A DNA stretch of 58,972 bases, taken from Paenibacillus marchantiophytorum. GTDB taxonomy: Bacteria; Bacillota; Bacilli; Paenibacillales; NBRC-103111. The notes below the pieces were generated by a model. That model saw nothing but the letters and a program-made list of their open reading frames with translations, was not told where the DNA came from and searched no databases. Shown in pieces: positions 45,689-53,330 of the stretch; position 1 is the first letter of the stretch; each line of letters starts with the position of its first letter. The stretch lies in contig NZ_BMHE01000038.1 of the NCBI RefSeq assembly GCF_014640555.1, forward strand, positions 12,812-71,783, written 5' to 3'. The position numbers and the translations under genes were made by a program.

Positions 45689-46657
45689 TTAATCTTCCTT
45701 CCGAACTTTGCTATGTGATCGTGACTTCGTTTGACCTGTAACTCGACGAATCCAGGTTTTCATTTCTCGCCAATGTAAAGGCATCCGCAGTAGGGAGTAG
45801 CCGCCCAACGAATAGGCAAATAGAAATTTGAACGTATGTGACAAAAGTGCTGCCCTATAGGCGTCTTTCCCATCGATGCCCAGCAGGGCGAGCGATCCGC
45901 TCATTGTGCTTTCATAGGTACCAATACCCCCTGGCGTAATATGAAAAATTTGTCCAGCAATCGTCATGCTATTGGCCCAAACGAGTGCCATGCTCCCCAG
46001 CTGTAAACCAATCATTTGGACCACAGCGAAGATAACTCCCGCTTCCAACACCCAACTTAGCGTGATTAACCCTAGGATGACAAGCCCTTTGCCCGAGAGC
46101 ATTTTCAGCTGAAAATAAGCCGAGTGTTTGACCACAAAAGGAAATTTTCGAATCACAGGCAAGTAATGAGCAGTTGCCAGCATCACCGTGCTGCACGCCA
46201 GAAGAGTCACCCAAATCCATGATGAAGGTAATCCCATACGGACTATGCCGATTCCCCCAATGCCAGCCAATATAAGCATATCGAGCAGACGCATAACTGC
46301 AACGGAATGAACTGCCTCCTCCCATGACTTCCCGCCATATTTCATAAATATGCCTGTACGAACGCCATCTCCCACCTTGATCGGAAGGATATGGTTCACG
46401 AGCAAACTGTAGCTTATGGCGTGAAAATACACCGCGAATTTAACCTCTTGACCTGCGTATATCCGCCAAGCTGCCGTTTTGAAGAGAAAGGAAGCTAGGT
46501 AGACGATAAGCATGAAAGCCAGCCAGTTAGGTTGATGGAATAGCAGTTCCACATCGCTTAGCCACTCCTTCGAGTCAAACCATCGCCATGTTAAGATTAT
46601 CGAACAAACGACCAGAAGGATCGCTATAAAACGAATCATTTGTTTCTTTTTTAGCAT
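45689..46657 (-). CDS. LPG_synthase_TM/UPF0104 family membrane protein
   Basis: The family (PF03706) includes the flippase-like part of MprF and AglD-like proteins. About eight helices are seen, with HILPIKVGDGVRTG and ITPGGIGTYESTMSG as conserved loops. ATG 46657 (322 residues) has AAGAAGGT at ten bases. The ATG at 46690 has no ribosome site and would crowd the Fur-like box. It is the first gene of a four-gene operon and may move or modify a lipid-linked product made by the two glycosyltransferases. Confidence 0.8.
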   Translation of the reverse strand: MLKKKQMIRFIAILLVVCSIILTWRWFDSKEWLSDVELLFHQPNWLAFMLIVYLASFLFKTAAWRIYAGQEVKFAVYFHAISYSLLVNHILPIKVGDGVRTGIFMKYGGKSWEEAVHSVAVMRLLDMLILAGIGGIGIVRMGLPSSWIWVTLLACSTVMLATAHYLPVIRKFPFVVKHSAYFQLKMLSGKGLVILGLITLSWVLEAGVIFAVVQMIGLQLGSMALVWANSMTIAGQIFHITPGGIGTYESTMSGSLALLGIDGKDAYRAALLSHTFKFLFAYSLGGYSLLRMPLHWREMKTWIRRVTGQTKSRSHSKVRKED

Positions 46658-46697
46658 ATTTAGTGTGACCTTCTTTGGGATTACATCCATGTGTTGT

Positions 46698-46716
46698 GAG
46701 AATGAGAATCATGGTC
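46698..46716 (-). promoter_or_regulatory. Fur-like box before the membrane glycolipid-type operon
   Basis: TGAGAATGAGAATCA matches TGATAATNATTATCA at about 11-12 of 14 positions, and it lies about 40 bases before the start at 46657. This is the same geometry as the stronger box at 41896. It is weaker and needs testing. Confidence 0.5.
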
Positions 46717-46764
46717 AGTATAGGGGGTTTAAGCAGTTACGTCAATCTAAGATTTACAATCGGA

Positions 46765-47548
46765 TAAGAAAGGCAGCTTTGCCACTCTGAGAGATGAGTG
46801 TCTTTATAGCGGTTTTAGCAATCTAGCGGATCCTAGTTCCCTTTGGGCTTTGCAATGACAGAGAGCGCGTCGTGTGAAAAGGAACTATGATCCGCTAAAT
46901 GGCGGGAACTGGGGTAAACCTAGCATGAAAGGGAACTGAGATCCGCTATTTAAGCGGAATCTGCCGATTCCAACCGGGAAATGGTGAAATAGCGGATCGT
47001 AGTTCCCTCTGGCTTGGAATATGGCGGTTTTCTGAATTATAGCGTACTGTAGTTCCCTCAAGCTCGCTATCCTGACACATTTTGGTAGTATCGCGGCTTG
47101 ACTTTCCCTTAGCTCCGCGCGGTAGTTAAGCTAGCGGATCTCATTCTGCCAAATCGCTTGTTTATATCTCCAAACCAGTTGCTATTCGAACAAATAAGTA
47201 TGTTCACAGCTACCTTGTTCTCGTCACATCTCATCTCATCTCATCTCATCTCATCTCATCTCATCTCATGATCATCATCTCATCTCATCTGATCGCATCG
47301 AACCCCTCCATCATGATGGGGCCGCCTACAACCCAAGCCTGGAGACTGGCGTCAATCTCCAACATTTACATTCTGGGCAAGCTTCACTCACCCCAACCAC
47401 CCACCCCAAAAGCATGTCTCCATGTCTCTTAGACCTTCGTCGATTGTAAAGATAACCTGTCGATGGTTGACTTGAATTACGTCCTCAGACAATATCCGGG
47501 CTCCACTCTTCCGTTTCTCCGCATTAACACGTCGTGCAAAAACGTCCC
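46765..47548. repeat. Copy 2 of the duplicated intergenic module with long family B element
   Basis: It follows copy 1 (15535-16270) closely in order and sequence: CTTTGCCACTCTGAGAGATG, the family B motif copies (forward near 46820, 46990 and 47040), CTCCATCATGATGGGGCCGC, then GACTGGCGTCAATCTCCAAC. It differs by an expanded CATCT tract at 47226. After CCCTTGCA (47548) it is interrupted by about 340 bp carrying a family A element. The module's last segment resumes at about 47891. Confidence 0.85.
47226..47295. repeat. (CATCT)n pentanucleotide tract
   Basis: About nine perfect CATCT units (47226-47269) are followed by an interrupted stretch and a few more units. At the same place copy 1 of the module has only a few CATCG units. 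It lies outside any gene. Confidence 0.9.
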
Positions 47549-47654
47549 TTGCACCAATAGGGCACCACCTTAAGGTCGGGGCACCCTTCACAAGAAAAAC
47601 TTAGCCTGCACGCTAAGTCACACAGTCAATGAACCTTGAGGAAAACCCAGCTCC

Positions 47655-47839
47655 CTAACGAACTCAATACCCTTTATTTGGACAAAATCGCTCACTCTGA
47701 AAATCTAATGAATGCCAGATACTCTATTTCAAGCAAATGATCACCATTCGGCCAATAAAGTGCCGGGTAGCGCCAACTCCGTTCATTAAATCTCCAAAGC
47801 AGCCATTTTTTCATCAATAAGCATCGTACAGTTCATTAG
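47655..47839. repeat. Family A element core, 185 bp
   Basis: The ends are CTAACGAACT and AGTTCATTAG, with the inner pair CTAATGAA and TTCATTAA at the 50-bp offsets. The leader AAGAAAAACTTAGCCTGCAC (near 47594) and tail GACCGAAAACCTCC (near 47850) are present. The element sits inside copy 2 of the duplicated intergenic module. Confidence 0.88.
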
Positions 47840-47948
47840 CTACCCTTTAAGACCGAAAACCTCCAAAGCAAAGAGCCTGTGGTGAAGCCAATAAATAAAA
47901 GGTAAGTTTCGCTCATCCCAAACCCAAAACATATAAATTCTAGGTGTT

Positions 47949-47991
47949 AAAAAAACCACCCTACGATGATTAGTCGCAAGATGGTTTTTTT
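47949..47991. terminator. Bidirectional terminator-like hairpin
   Basis: AAAAAACCA and TGGTTTTTT pair around a roughly 20-base loop. Both strands have a run of six or more T after the stem. It could close minus-strand transcripts from the kinase gene at 48266. Confidence 0.55.
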
Positions 47992-48072
47992 AATAATCTA
48001 TTAAATCAGCCCTCGCAAACAAGAAACTCTAGCATATCCTATAGCATCACAGCAGGAAAGGAGTGATAGAAA

Positions 48073-48261
48073 ATGGCCCTACTACTTAATCACTTCTATG
48101 GCATTGTTTACCGAAATGCCAATGGTACTACAACCGTTTTTAACGGTCGTGTTGTTTTCCGAGGTCGTACTTTCATTACCATCAGATTCATGAATTTCAG
48201 AGGAATAGTCGTTCTTAGAAGACTTTTCCTTCTTCAAATTATTAGATTTGTCGCTATTTAA
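48073..48261 (+). CDS. Small basic hydrophobic protein, 62 residues
   Basis: I do not recognise this protein. It has an excellent ribosome site (AAAGGAGTG about 7 bases before ATG). The product is rich in Phe, Ile, Val and Arg, with alternating hydrophobic and polar residues (TTTVFNGRVVFRGRTFITIRF) that suggest beta strands and a net positive charge. It has no signal peptide or cysteine. A short hairpin follows the stop, and a terminator-like hairpin lies about 80 bases upstream, so it is probably a single-gene unit. Confidence 0.6.
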   Translation: MALLLNHFYGIVYRNANGTTTVFNGRVVFRGRTFITIRFMNFRGIVVLRRLFLLQIIRFVAI

Positions 48262-48265
48262 TTGA

Positions 48266-49126
48266 CTAACAAGGGAGATCCTGTACGGGATCTTCTTTAC
48301 ATAGCTTATGACGAATCATAGCAGCAAGTTTGGCAATCTGTTCATCCGATAAAGCGCCTGATGCGATAGAACGTGCCGCGCATGGAACGTACCATAATTT
48401 TATTTCTTCCTCTGTCACACCAGACAACCTGCAATACTCATCGATGAAGACATGGTAGGCCACTTGCCGCCATTCTTGAAAGAACTTATCGACGGAAGCA
48501 GGAGTTTCCGGTGGCAAGACCGCATACTCAATCATTACGCAAACCTCCGCAACATCCGCTGCCGGGTTGCCCACTGCGGCATGCATCCAGTCGATCATAA
48601 CCGGGCTGCCTTCTCGCAGTATCAAGTTATTGGGATTCGTATCACCATGACAAAGCTGTCGTTTGCCAGGCAAACGGTCAATATAAGCATGAATGGCTGA
48701 TATCTCATCATTGGTAAACAGTGGAGGGCGGCCAATAATTGCTTTTAAATGGTCTTTTTGATCCGTATCGATTTCGATGAGGTTTGCCTTATGTATGTCA
48801 TTCAGAACTCTCGCAAATAGTCGAAGTTCGCTGTCTGCTTCACCGAAATCAATTTTCTTGAACGAATATAACCCTTCAAATATTCGATCCAAGAACGTTT
48901 CCCCGACTATCTTCTCGAAAATAATTCCGGGCCGCCCCTCCCAATTAAGTTGTTCGAACGGCCGAGCGACTTGCAAGCCGCTCTTCCAAGCCGCGGAACT
49001 ATTCCGATACTCGAGTTGAACGGCTTCCGATGGCGTGTTCGTATGAAACAGCTTGACCACCTTGTCTTCTCCACCCCACTCATACACTTCGCAACTTGAG
49101 CCCTTTCCTATACATTTCCCAAGCAT
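48266..49126 (-). CDS. APH/choline kinase-like phosphotransferase
   Basis: The 286-residue protein has the protein-kinase-like fold of aminoglycoside and choline kinases: GKGSSCEVYEW (P-loop-like), CHGDTNPNNLIL with the catalytic aspartate, and VMIDWMHAAVGNPAADVAEV with the metal aspartate. The substrate is unknown; a small alcohol or antibiotic is possible. The ATG is 4 bases after GAGGGGGGT. It is convergent with the 62-residue gene. Confidence 0.85.
   Translation of the reverse strand: MLGKCIGKGSSCEVYEWGGEDKVVKLFHTNTPSEAVQLEYRNSSAAWKSGLQVARPFEQLNWEGRPGIIFEKIVGETFLDRIFEGLYSFKKIDFGEADSELRLFARVLNDIHKANLIEIDTDQKDHLKAIIGRPPLFTNDEISAIHAYIDRLPGKRQLCHGDTNPNNLILREGSPVMIDWMHAAVGNPAADVAEVCVMIEYAVLPPETPASVDKFFQEWRQVAYHVFIDEYCRLSGVTEEEIKLWYVPCAARSIASGALSDEQIAKLAAMIRHKLCKEDPVQDLPC
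48273..48292 (+). terminator. Possible terminator of the 62-residue gene
   Basis: AGATCC and GGATCT pair around a short loop, followed by TCTTTAC on the plus strand. It overlaps the last codons of the convergent kinase-like gene. The stem is only six bp, so it may be weak. Confidence 0.4.
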
Positions 49127-49171
49127 CGCTACCCCCCTCGATTTATGCCAAAGTTTCCATACCGCCTAAGA

Positions 49172-50047
49172 CTACCCACCAGGTTCATAATGAACATGAA
49201 CTTCATAGACATTGGACTTTCTTTTCAACTCATCTTCCACCCTTGTCGCAATTTCATGGGCTTCTTGAAACTCCAAATCAGACTGAATGAGCAAAATAAC
49301 GTCAACCACAGCATTACTGCCATAATTTCTGGCTCTAATTTCCTTCACATCTTCTACGCCCTCTATACTCATTACGGTATCTTTGTACGATTCGATAATT
49401 CCTTCATCAAACCCATCAGATAAGTGATGTGAAGCCTCCCGAAAAATATCCCATGCCGTTTTACAAATAATAATGCCTACTATGATCGCAGTGAGCGGGT
49501 CTAGCCAAGGCATACTTAATTGAGCGCCAATTATTCCAACTACTGTTCCAATACTCACCAAGGCATCCGAAAAATTGTCTTTGGCAGCCGCCATGACAGA
49601 TTGGCTATTGATTTTCAGCGCAAGTTTTTTATTGTAACGATAAACACCATACATGACAATTGCACAAAAAACTCCTGCCCAAGCCGATATGAGATCAGGT
49701 GCTTGTTCTCTACTTTGAAACATTGAAATAGCAGCCTCGACTAGTACTTGTAAACCAACGGCCATCATAATAAAAGAGGCCACGAGCGAAGCTATTGTCT
49801 CAGACTTCCAATGACCGTAAGGATGATCTTGGTCCGCTGGTTTTTGAGCGATCTTCAATCCAATTAATACGGCAATAGATGCAACGATGTCTGTAGCATT
49901 ATTTAATCCATCGGCCTTTAAGGCTTCTGAGCCTGATACATAGCCAATTATTAATTTAATTGATGATAAACAAATATAAGCTATTATGCTAACTATTGCG
50001 CCGCGTTCGCCCAATTTCAAATTATCATATCTCATCTGTTGTTCCAT
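49172..50047 (-). CDS. Cation diffusion facilitator family transporter
   Basis: The 291 residues have six predicted membrane helices and a C-terminal cytoplasmic domain. The metal-site motifs are ADGLNNATDIVAS (Asn/Asp in helix 2), the DHPYGHWKSE loop, and AAKDNFSDALVS in helix 5. Asn-Asp/Asp-Asp type sites occur in manganese exporters such as MneP and MneS of B. subtilis, so manganese or iron export is a possibility. The ribosome site is GAGGT, four bases before ATG. It lies just upstream of the phosphotransferase gene on the same strand. Confidence 0.9.
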   Translation of the reverse strand: MEQQMRYDNLKLGERGAIVSIIAYICLSSIKLIIGYVSGSEALKADGLNNATDIVASIAVLIGLKIAQKPADQDHPYGHWKSETIASLVASFIMMAVGLQVLVEAAISMFQSREQAPDLISAWAGVFCAIVMYGVYRYNKKLALKINSQSVMAAAKDNFSDALVSIGTVVGIIGAQLSMPWLDPLTAIIVGIIICKTAWDIFREASHHLSDGFDEGIIESYKDTVMSIEGVEDVKEIRARNYGSNAVVDVILLIQSDLEFQEAHEIATRVEDELKRKSNVYEVHVHYEPGG

Positions 50048-50214
50048 TTCTACCTCAGTTCTCCTCTCAACCCCTTCTGTGCTTTCTTATACTACCAGTC
50101 ACTCTTCATGTGGGTCTAGAGAAACGTTGTTTCATTTGGTTTAAATAATGACCCTGTGTAAAGACAGTTGGCTCTATGAAAACTTGTTGCTCTTAGCTAA
50201 ATAAATAGTGTTGC

Positions 50215-50255
50215 GCTAAAAGGCTGCCGTTCTATGCTGTCGGCAGCCTTTTAGC
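50215..50255 (-). terminator. Terminator of the PhyH-family gene
   Basis: GCTAAAAGGCTGCCG and CGGCAGCCTTTTAGC form a perfect 15-bp stem. The T-run of the minus strand is inside the stem (CCTTTTAG). It lies 24 bases after the PhyH gene. Confidence 0.85.
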
Positions 50256-50279
50256 ATTGCTTGTTCAATTATCGATCAA

Positions 50280-51104
50280 TTATTTGGAATACAGTAACGG
50301 GAAGAACTCATTATCGAACTTCTGACCGAATTGTGGACGTGGCCCAAGCAATCTAACATTATCATGACGTGCTCTGCCCTCTTTGTATGAGGCATCTCCT
50401 GGCATTAGATGGGCAACGACAGATAACCGAGGCTGATCTGTCAAATTCGTTGACGAGCCATGGAACGTAAGGGCATGATGGAAGCTAGCTTGACCAGCTT
50501 TTAAAATGCAAGGTTCCTCTACCCACTCTCGCGTAGCAAAACGCTGCTTCAGCTTCGTCATATCCTGTTCAAAAAAAGTATCACTTCCCTCGATTGAGCC
50601 CCACTTATGAGATCCTAAGATTGTCATCATGCCGCCATTATTCAGGTCCGTGTCTTGCAAGGCAATCCAAACCGTTATCATATTCAGTGTGCTGCTTGCG
50701 CGCCAATAGCCGTAATCCTGATGCCAGCCTACATTCCCTGCATTTGTTTCTTGACCTGAAGTACCCGGCTTATAAATCACTTGATCATGCCATAAACGAA
50801 TCTCATCCTCGTTCAGCAGCTCCGCAGCCATTTTGCCTAAATTCATATCTGTGACGACACTATGAACTTCATCGTTTATCCACCAACCATTATCGAATTT
50901 ACGAAGAGCAAATGGATTGTCGGGAAGCTTGAAGTCATGTAACGGCATACCAGCCCCGTCATAATCTTTCTTCCAAATGCGCTCATGAGCACCGCGAAGT
51001 CGCTCAATCGTCTCGTCATCAAGCAATTTCGGACTAATCCAATAACCGTCTTGATCAAACCTCTCTTTGTCCGCTGCAGTAATGTTATAAGAATTTACTC
51101 CCAT
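50280..51104 (-). CDS. Phytanoyl-CoA dioxygenase (PhyH) family protein
   Basis: This is an Fe(II)/2-oxoglutarate-dependent oxygenase of 274 residues. The iron triad is visible as His and Asp in GWHQDYGYW and a distal His in HALTFHGSS, followed by the Arg of QPRLSVV for 2-oxoglutarate. Its substrate is unknown. The start at 51104, with GAGGTG six bases upstream, is preferred to the GTG at 51113. It is divergent from an AraC regulator across about 135 bases, which probably controls it. Confidence 0.88.
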   Translation of the reverse strand: MGVNSYNITAADKERFDQDGYWISPKLLDDETIERLRGAHERIWKKDYDGAGMPLHDFKLPDNPFALRKFDNGWWINDEVHSVVTDMNLGKMAAELLNEDEIRLWHDQVIYKPGTSGQETNAGNVGWHQDYGYWRASSTLNMITVWIALQDTDLNNGGMMTILGSHKWGSIEGSDTFFEQDMTKLKQRFATREWVEEPCILKAGQASFHHALTFHGSSTNLTDQPRLSVVAHLMPGDASYKEGRARHDNVRLLGPRPQFGQKFDNEFFPLLYSK

Positions 51105-51241
51105 TTTGTACACCTCATCTTCTCTTGGTTAAAGTAACTTACTACCCTCATTGTAGAACGCAAGGTGAGGATTGACTTTCCAAAACCTATCAAATAGGAT
51201 TAGAAACACAAGGATTATTAGAAACAATAAGGAACGTGATT

Positions 51242-52111
51242 ATGCCCAAAAAAAAGACTGAAACAGCGCGTTGGGTCTATAAATTCCCCGAGTCAGATCA
51301 GCTATCCCGAGTACCTGAATTGATCATGCTAGGCTATGACCGCTTTCATGAAGCTTCTCCTTTAATCGTCCATCAGCATGAACGTTCGTACGAGTTTGTA
51401 TTCGTGGACAGCGGAAAGGTCACATGGGAGGTAGACGGCCGCTTATTCCATTCGCACGCGGGACAGTTCTTCTACACCCAGCCTGGTGAATGGCATCGTG
51501 CACGCTTTAATTTCATCGAGCCCTCCAGCATCTGGTGGATGATTATTGCGGATCCCTCAGAGCACACCGGTTGGCTAAATTTACAAGATGAAGATCGTAT
51601 GGAGATTCATAATCAACTGCTTCATCTACCAAGAATCGTATTTGTCGATAGTCGTGTTCGTGAACCCTTCAACAAACTAAGACATATTATTGAGCATAAA
51701 GAGTCACTGGCATCCTGTCGTGTACGTCACTATGTACTCGATATTATTTTGCAAATCATGAATCCGTCCTCTAGTCGTCAAATTCCATTGGATCTCCATG
51801 AGGCCATAAATAAATTAACAGATGACATCCAAGCAGCGCCAGATGCGAGATGGAACAATAAAGTGCTCGCAGATCAGATTGGCGTAAGCGAATCCCATTT
51901 CTACCGATTGTTCCATGATTTGCATGGGCAGTCTCCTGCTAATTATATCGATCGGGTACGGATGGATCTTGCATGTCAGATGCTTCGTCAGCAAGAGGTC
52001 AGCATCACAACAGTTGCGATGGATCTAGGTTATAAGACAAGCCAGCATTTTGCCACAGTATTCAAAAAGTACATGGGTCAGTCACCCTCGCAGTGGCGCA
52101 GCCACTCTTAG
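51242..52111 (+). CDS. AraC family transcriptional regulator
   Basis: The 289 residues have a cupin-like N-domain (IVHQHERSYEFVFVDSGKV, FFYTQPGEWHRARF) and a C-terminal AraC domain (about 190-288) ending YMGQSPSQWRSHS. ATG 51242 has AAGGA about eight bases upstream. It is the likely activator of the divergent PhyH-type gene, and a terminator follows. Confidence 0.9.
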   Translation: MPKKKTETARWVYKFPESDQLSRVPELIMLGYDRFHEASPLIVHQHERSYEFVFVDSGKVTWEVDGRLFHSHAGQFFYTQPGEWHRARFNFIEPSSIWWMIIADPSEHTGWLNLQDEDRMEIHNQLLHLPRIVFVDSRVREPFNKLRHIIEHKESLASCRVRHYVLDIILQIMNPSSSRQIPLDLHEAINKLTDDIQAAPDARWNNKVLADQIGVSESHFYRLFHDLHGQSPANYIDRVRMDLACQMLRQQEVSITTVAMDLGYKTSQHFATVFKKYMGQSPSQWRSHS

Positions 52112-52171
52112 AACTATGCTTTAGCCATAGCAGCCAGCTCCGCTTCTTAACAAAGGAGTTAAAGGGGAAAT

Positions 52172-52217
52172 AAAAAGGTGTCCCTCGCCAAATTCATGGC
52201 TTCTGGGACACCCTTTT
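52172..52217 (+). terminator. Terminator after the AraC gene
   Basis: AAAAAGGTGTCCC pairs with GGGACACCCTTTT around a loop that contains a weaker GCCA/TGGC stem, and a T-rich tail follows (CTCTTTTTAG). Confidence 0.85.
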
Positions 52218-52272
52218 CTCTTTTTAGTGCATGGCTTTCATTGTCTCATGGTTGACGACTGTTTAAAGGCCT

Positions 52273-52731
52273 CTAATTGGACGGAATAATTCGAATATCC
52301 CTATCCAGATTGGCAAGCATCATGAAATTGCGGTTGAAAGTAAATATCCGTTTTACCTGATAATAGGACATGGTCACAGCCGTGAATGCTTCGCTGAGCG
52401 AGAACCGGAGCTCGGGCCTGTCCATAAGCAGTCTGCGCGATTCCCCCTCAAATTCGGGACCGCTGGAGATGAGCGCCAGCTTGCCTTTGCTCACTGCTTT
52501 ATCAATTGCATTCAGAAAATATTCCGCCTTCTGATAGCTGTATTCATTGCGCAGCCATTGATGAAGTTCAAATATAATCGAGTTGGTCGTCACGTAATTA
52601 CGTTCAAGATCATGCAAATCCAGAAACAGGGAACGGGCTTTGATGTAGCGGGGATCTTCTGGGTTCATTAAAGCGGCCAAAGCTGTTTCATCCAGAAAAA
52701 TAGCATCCTGAATATTCAAGTGGTTATCCAT
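52273..52731 (-). CDS. PIN domain protein, possible VapC-like toxin
   Basis: The 152-residue protein has PIN features: FLDETAL with Asp14, NSIIFELHQWL with Glu55, and the RFSLSEAFT and RIFTFNRNF segments. PIN nucleases usually have Asp at two later positions; here they appear as Glu114 and Asn133, so activity may be changed or reduced. The start has GGAGTG seven bases upstream. The gene follows the putative antitoxin by 13 bases, the usual toxin-antitoxin order. Confidence 0.75.
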   Translation of the reverse strand: MDNHLNIQDAIFLDETALAALMNPEDPRYIKARSLFLDLHDLERNYVTTNSIIFELHQWLRNEYSYQKAEYFLNAIDKAVSKGKLALISSGPEFEGESRRLLMDRPELRFSLSEAFTAVTMSYYQVKRIFTFNRNFMMLANLDRDIRIIPSN

Positions 52732-52744
52732 CTATCAGCACTCC

Positions 52745-53047
52745 TTAATCCTCTAATTTGCAAATGCCATCCAAATACAGAAGCGGATTGTCTTCCTTTT
52801 GATCCACTGAAATGGGTGCCGATTCGTATGGGGCGCTTGCCAGGTATTGGACAATGATTCCATTAACGATTGCTTGTACGGTCGTATGCTGCCTATCGGC
52901 GATTGCTTGCAGCTCAACATAATATTGCGGATTGAGTTCTATAATGCCATCTTCTTGTTCTTCACTTCTTGAAGAGATGAATTCAGAAGCGGTAGACTTT
53001 GCTTTTTCGAATTGATTTTGAATGAAGCGTTTGTAATTATTCGACAT
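52745..53047 (-). CDS. Putative antitoxin partner of the PIN protein
   Basis: The 100-residue protein has a polar N-terminal region and a middle segment (IIELNPQYYVELQAIADR, then VQAIVNGIIVQYLAS) that fits a ribbon-helix-helix DNA-binding domain. An acidic tail could wrap the toxin. Function rests on its position just before the PIN gene. GGAGTG precedes the ATG. Confidence 0.65.
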   Translation of the reverse strand: MSNNYKRFIQNQFEKAKSTASEFISSRSEEQEDGIIELNPQYYVELQAIADRQHTTVQAIVNGIIVQYLASAPYESAPISVDQKEDNPLLYLDGICKLED

Positions 53048-53275
53048 CGTGATTCACTCCTTATGCATAGCTCATATAACGATTCGTCGAATTCTGTCGA
53101 TTTCAGTGGGTAGGTGTGCAACTTCTGCAAGCTTCCACCAATCAAATAACTAGTAATCTCAACACATCATCTATTTTTTGGTTGTTGGCCGGCATGGTTT
53201 TTTGTGTAAAAAAGAAACTAAGCGTAGATTTTGTCCATTGAGTGTGGACAATGAATCCTCTAAGATGGATATTAC

Positions 53276-53293
53276 TGATAATGATTATCATTA
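53276..53293 (+). promoter_or_regulatory. Fur box before the siderophore-binding lipoprotein gene
   Basis: TGATAATGATTATCA is a perfect 7-1-7 Fur palindrome. It lies 40 bases before the ATG. The rest of 53048-53330 shows no gene. Confidence 0.92.
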
Positions 53294-53330
53294 CTAATTT
53301 GGACATATCCCATCTGGAGGAACAAACTTA

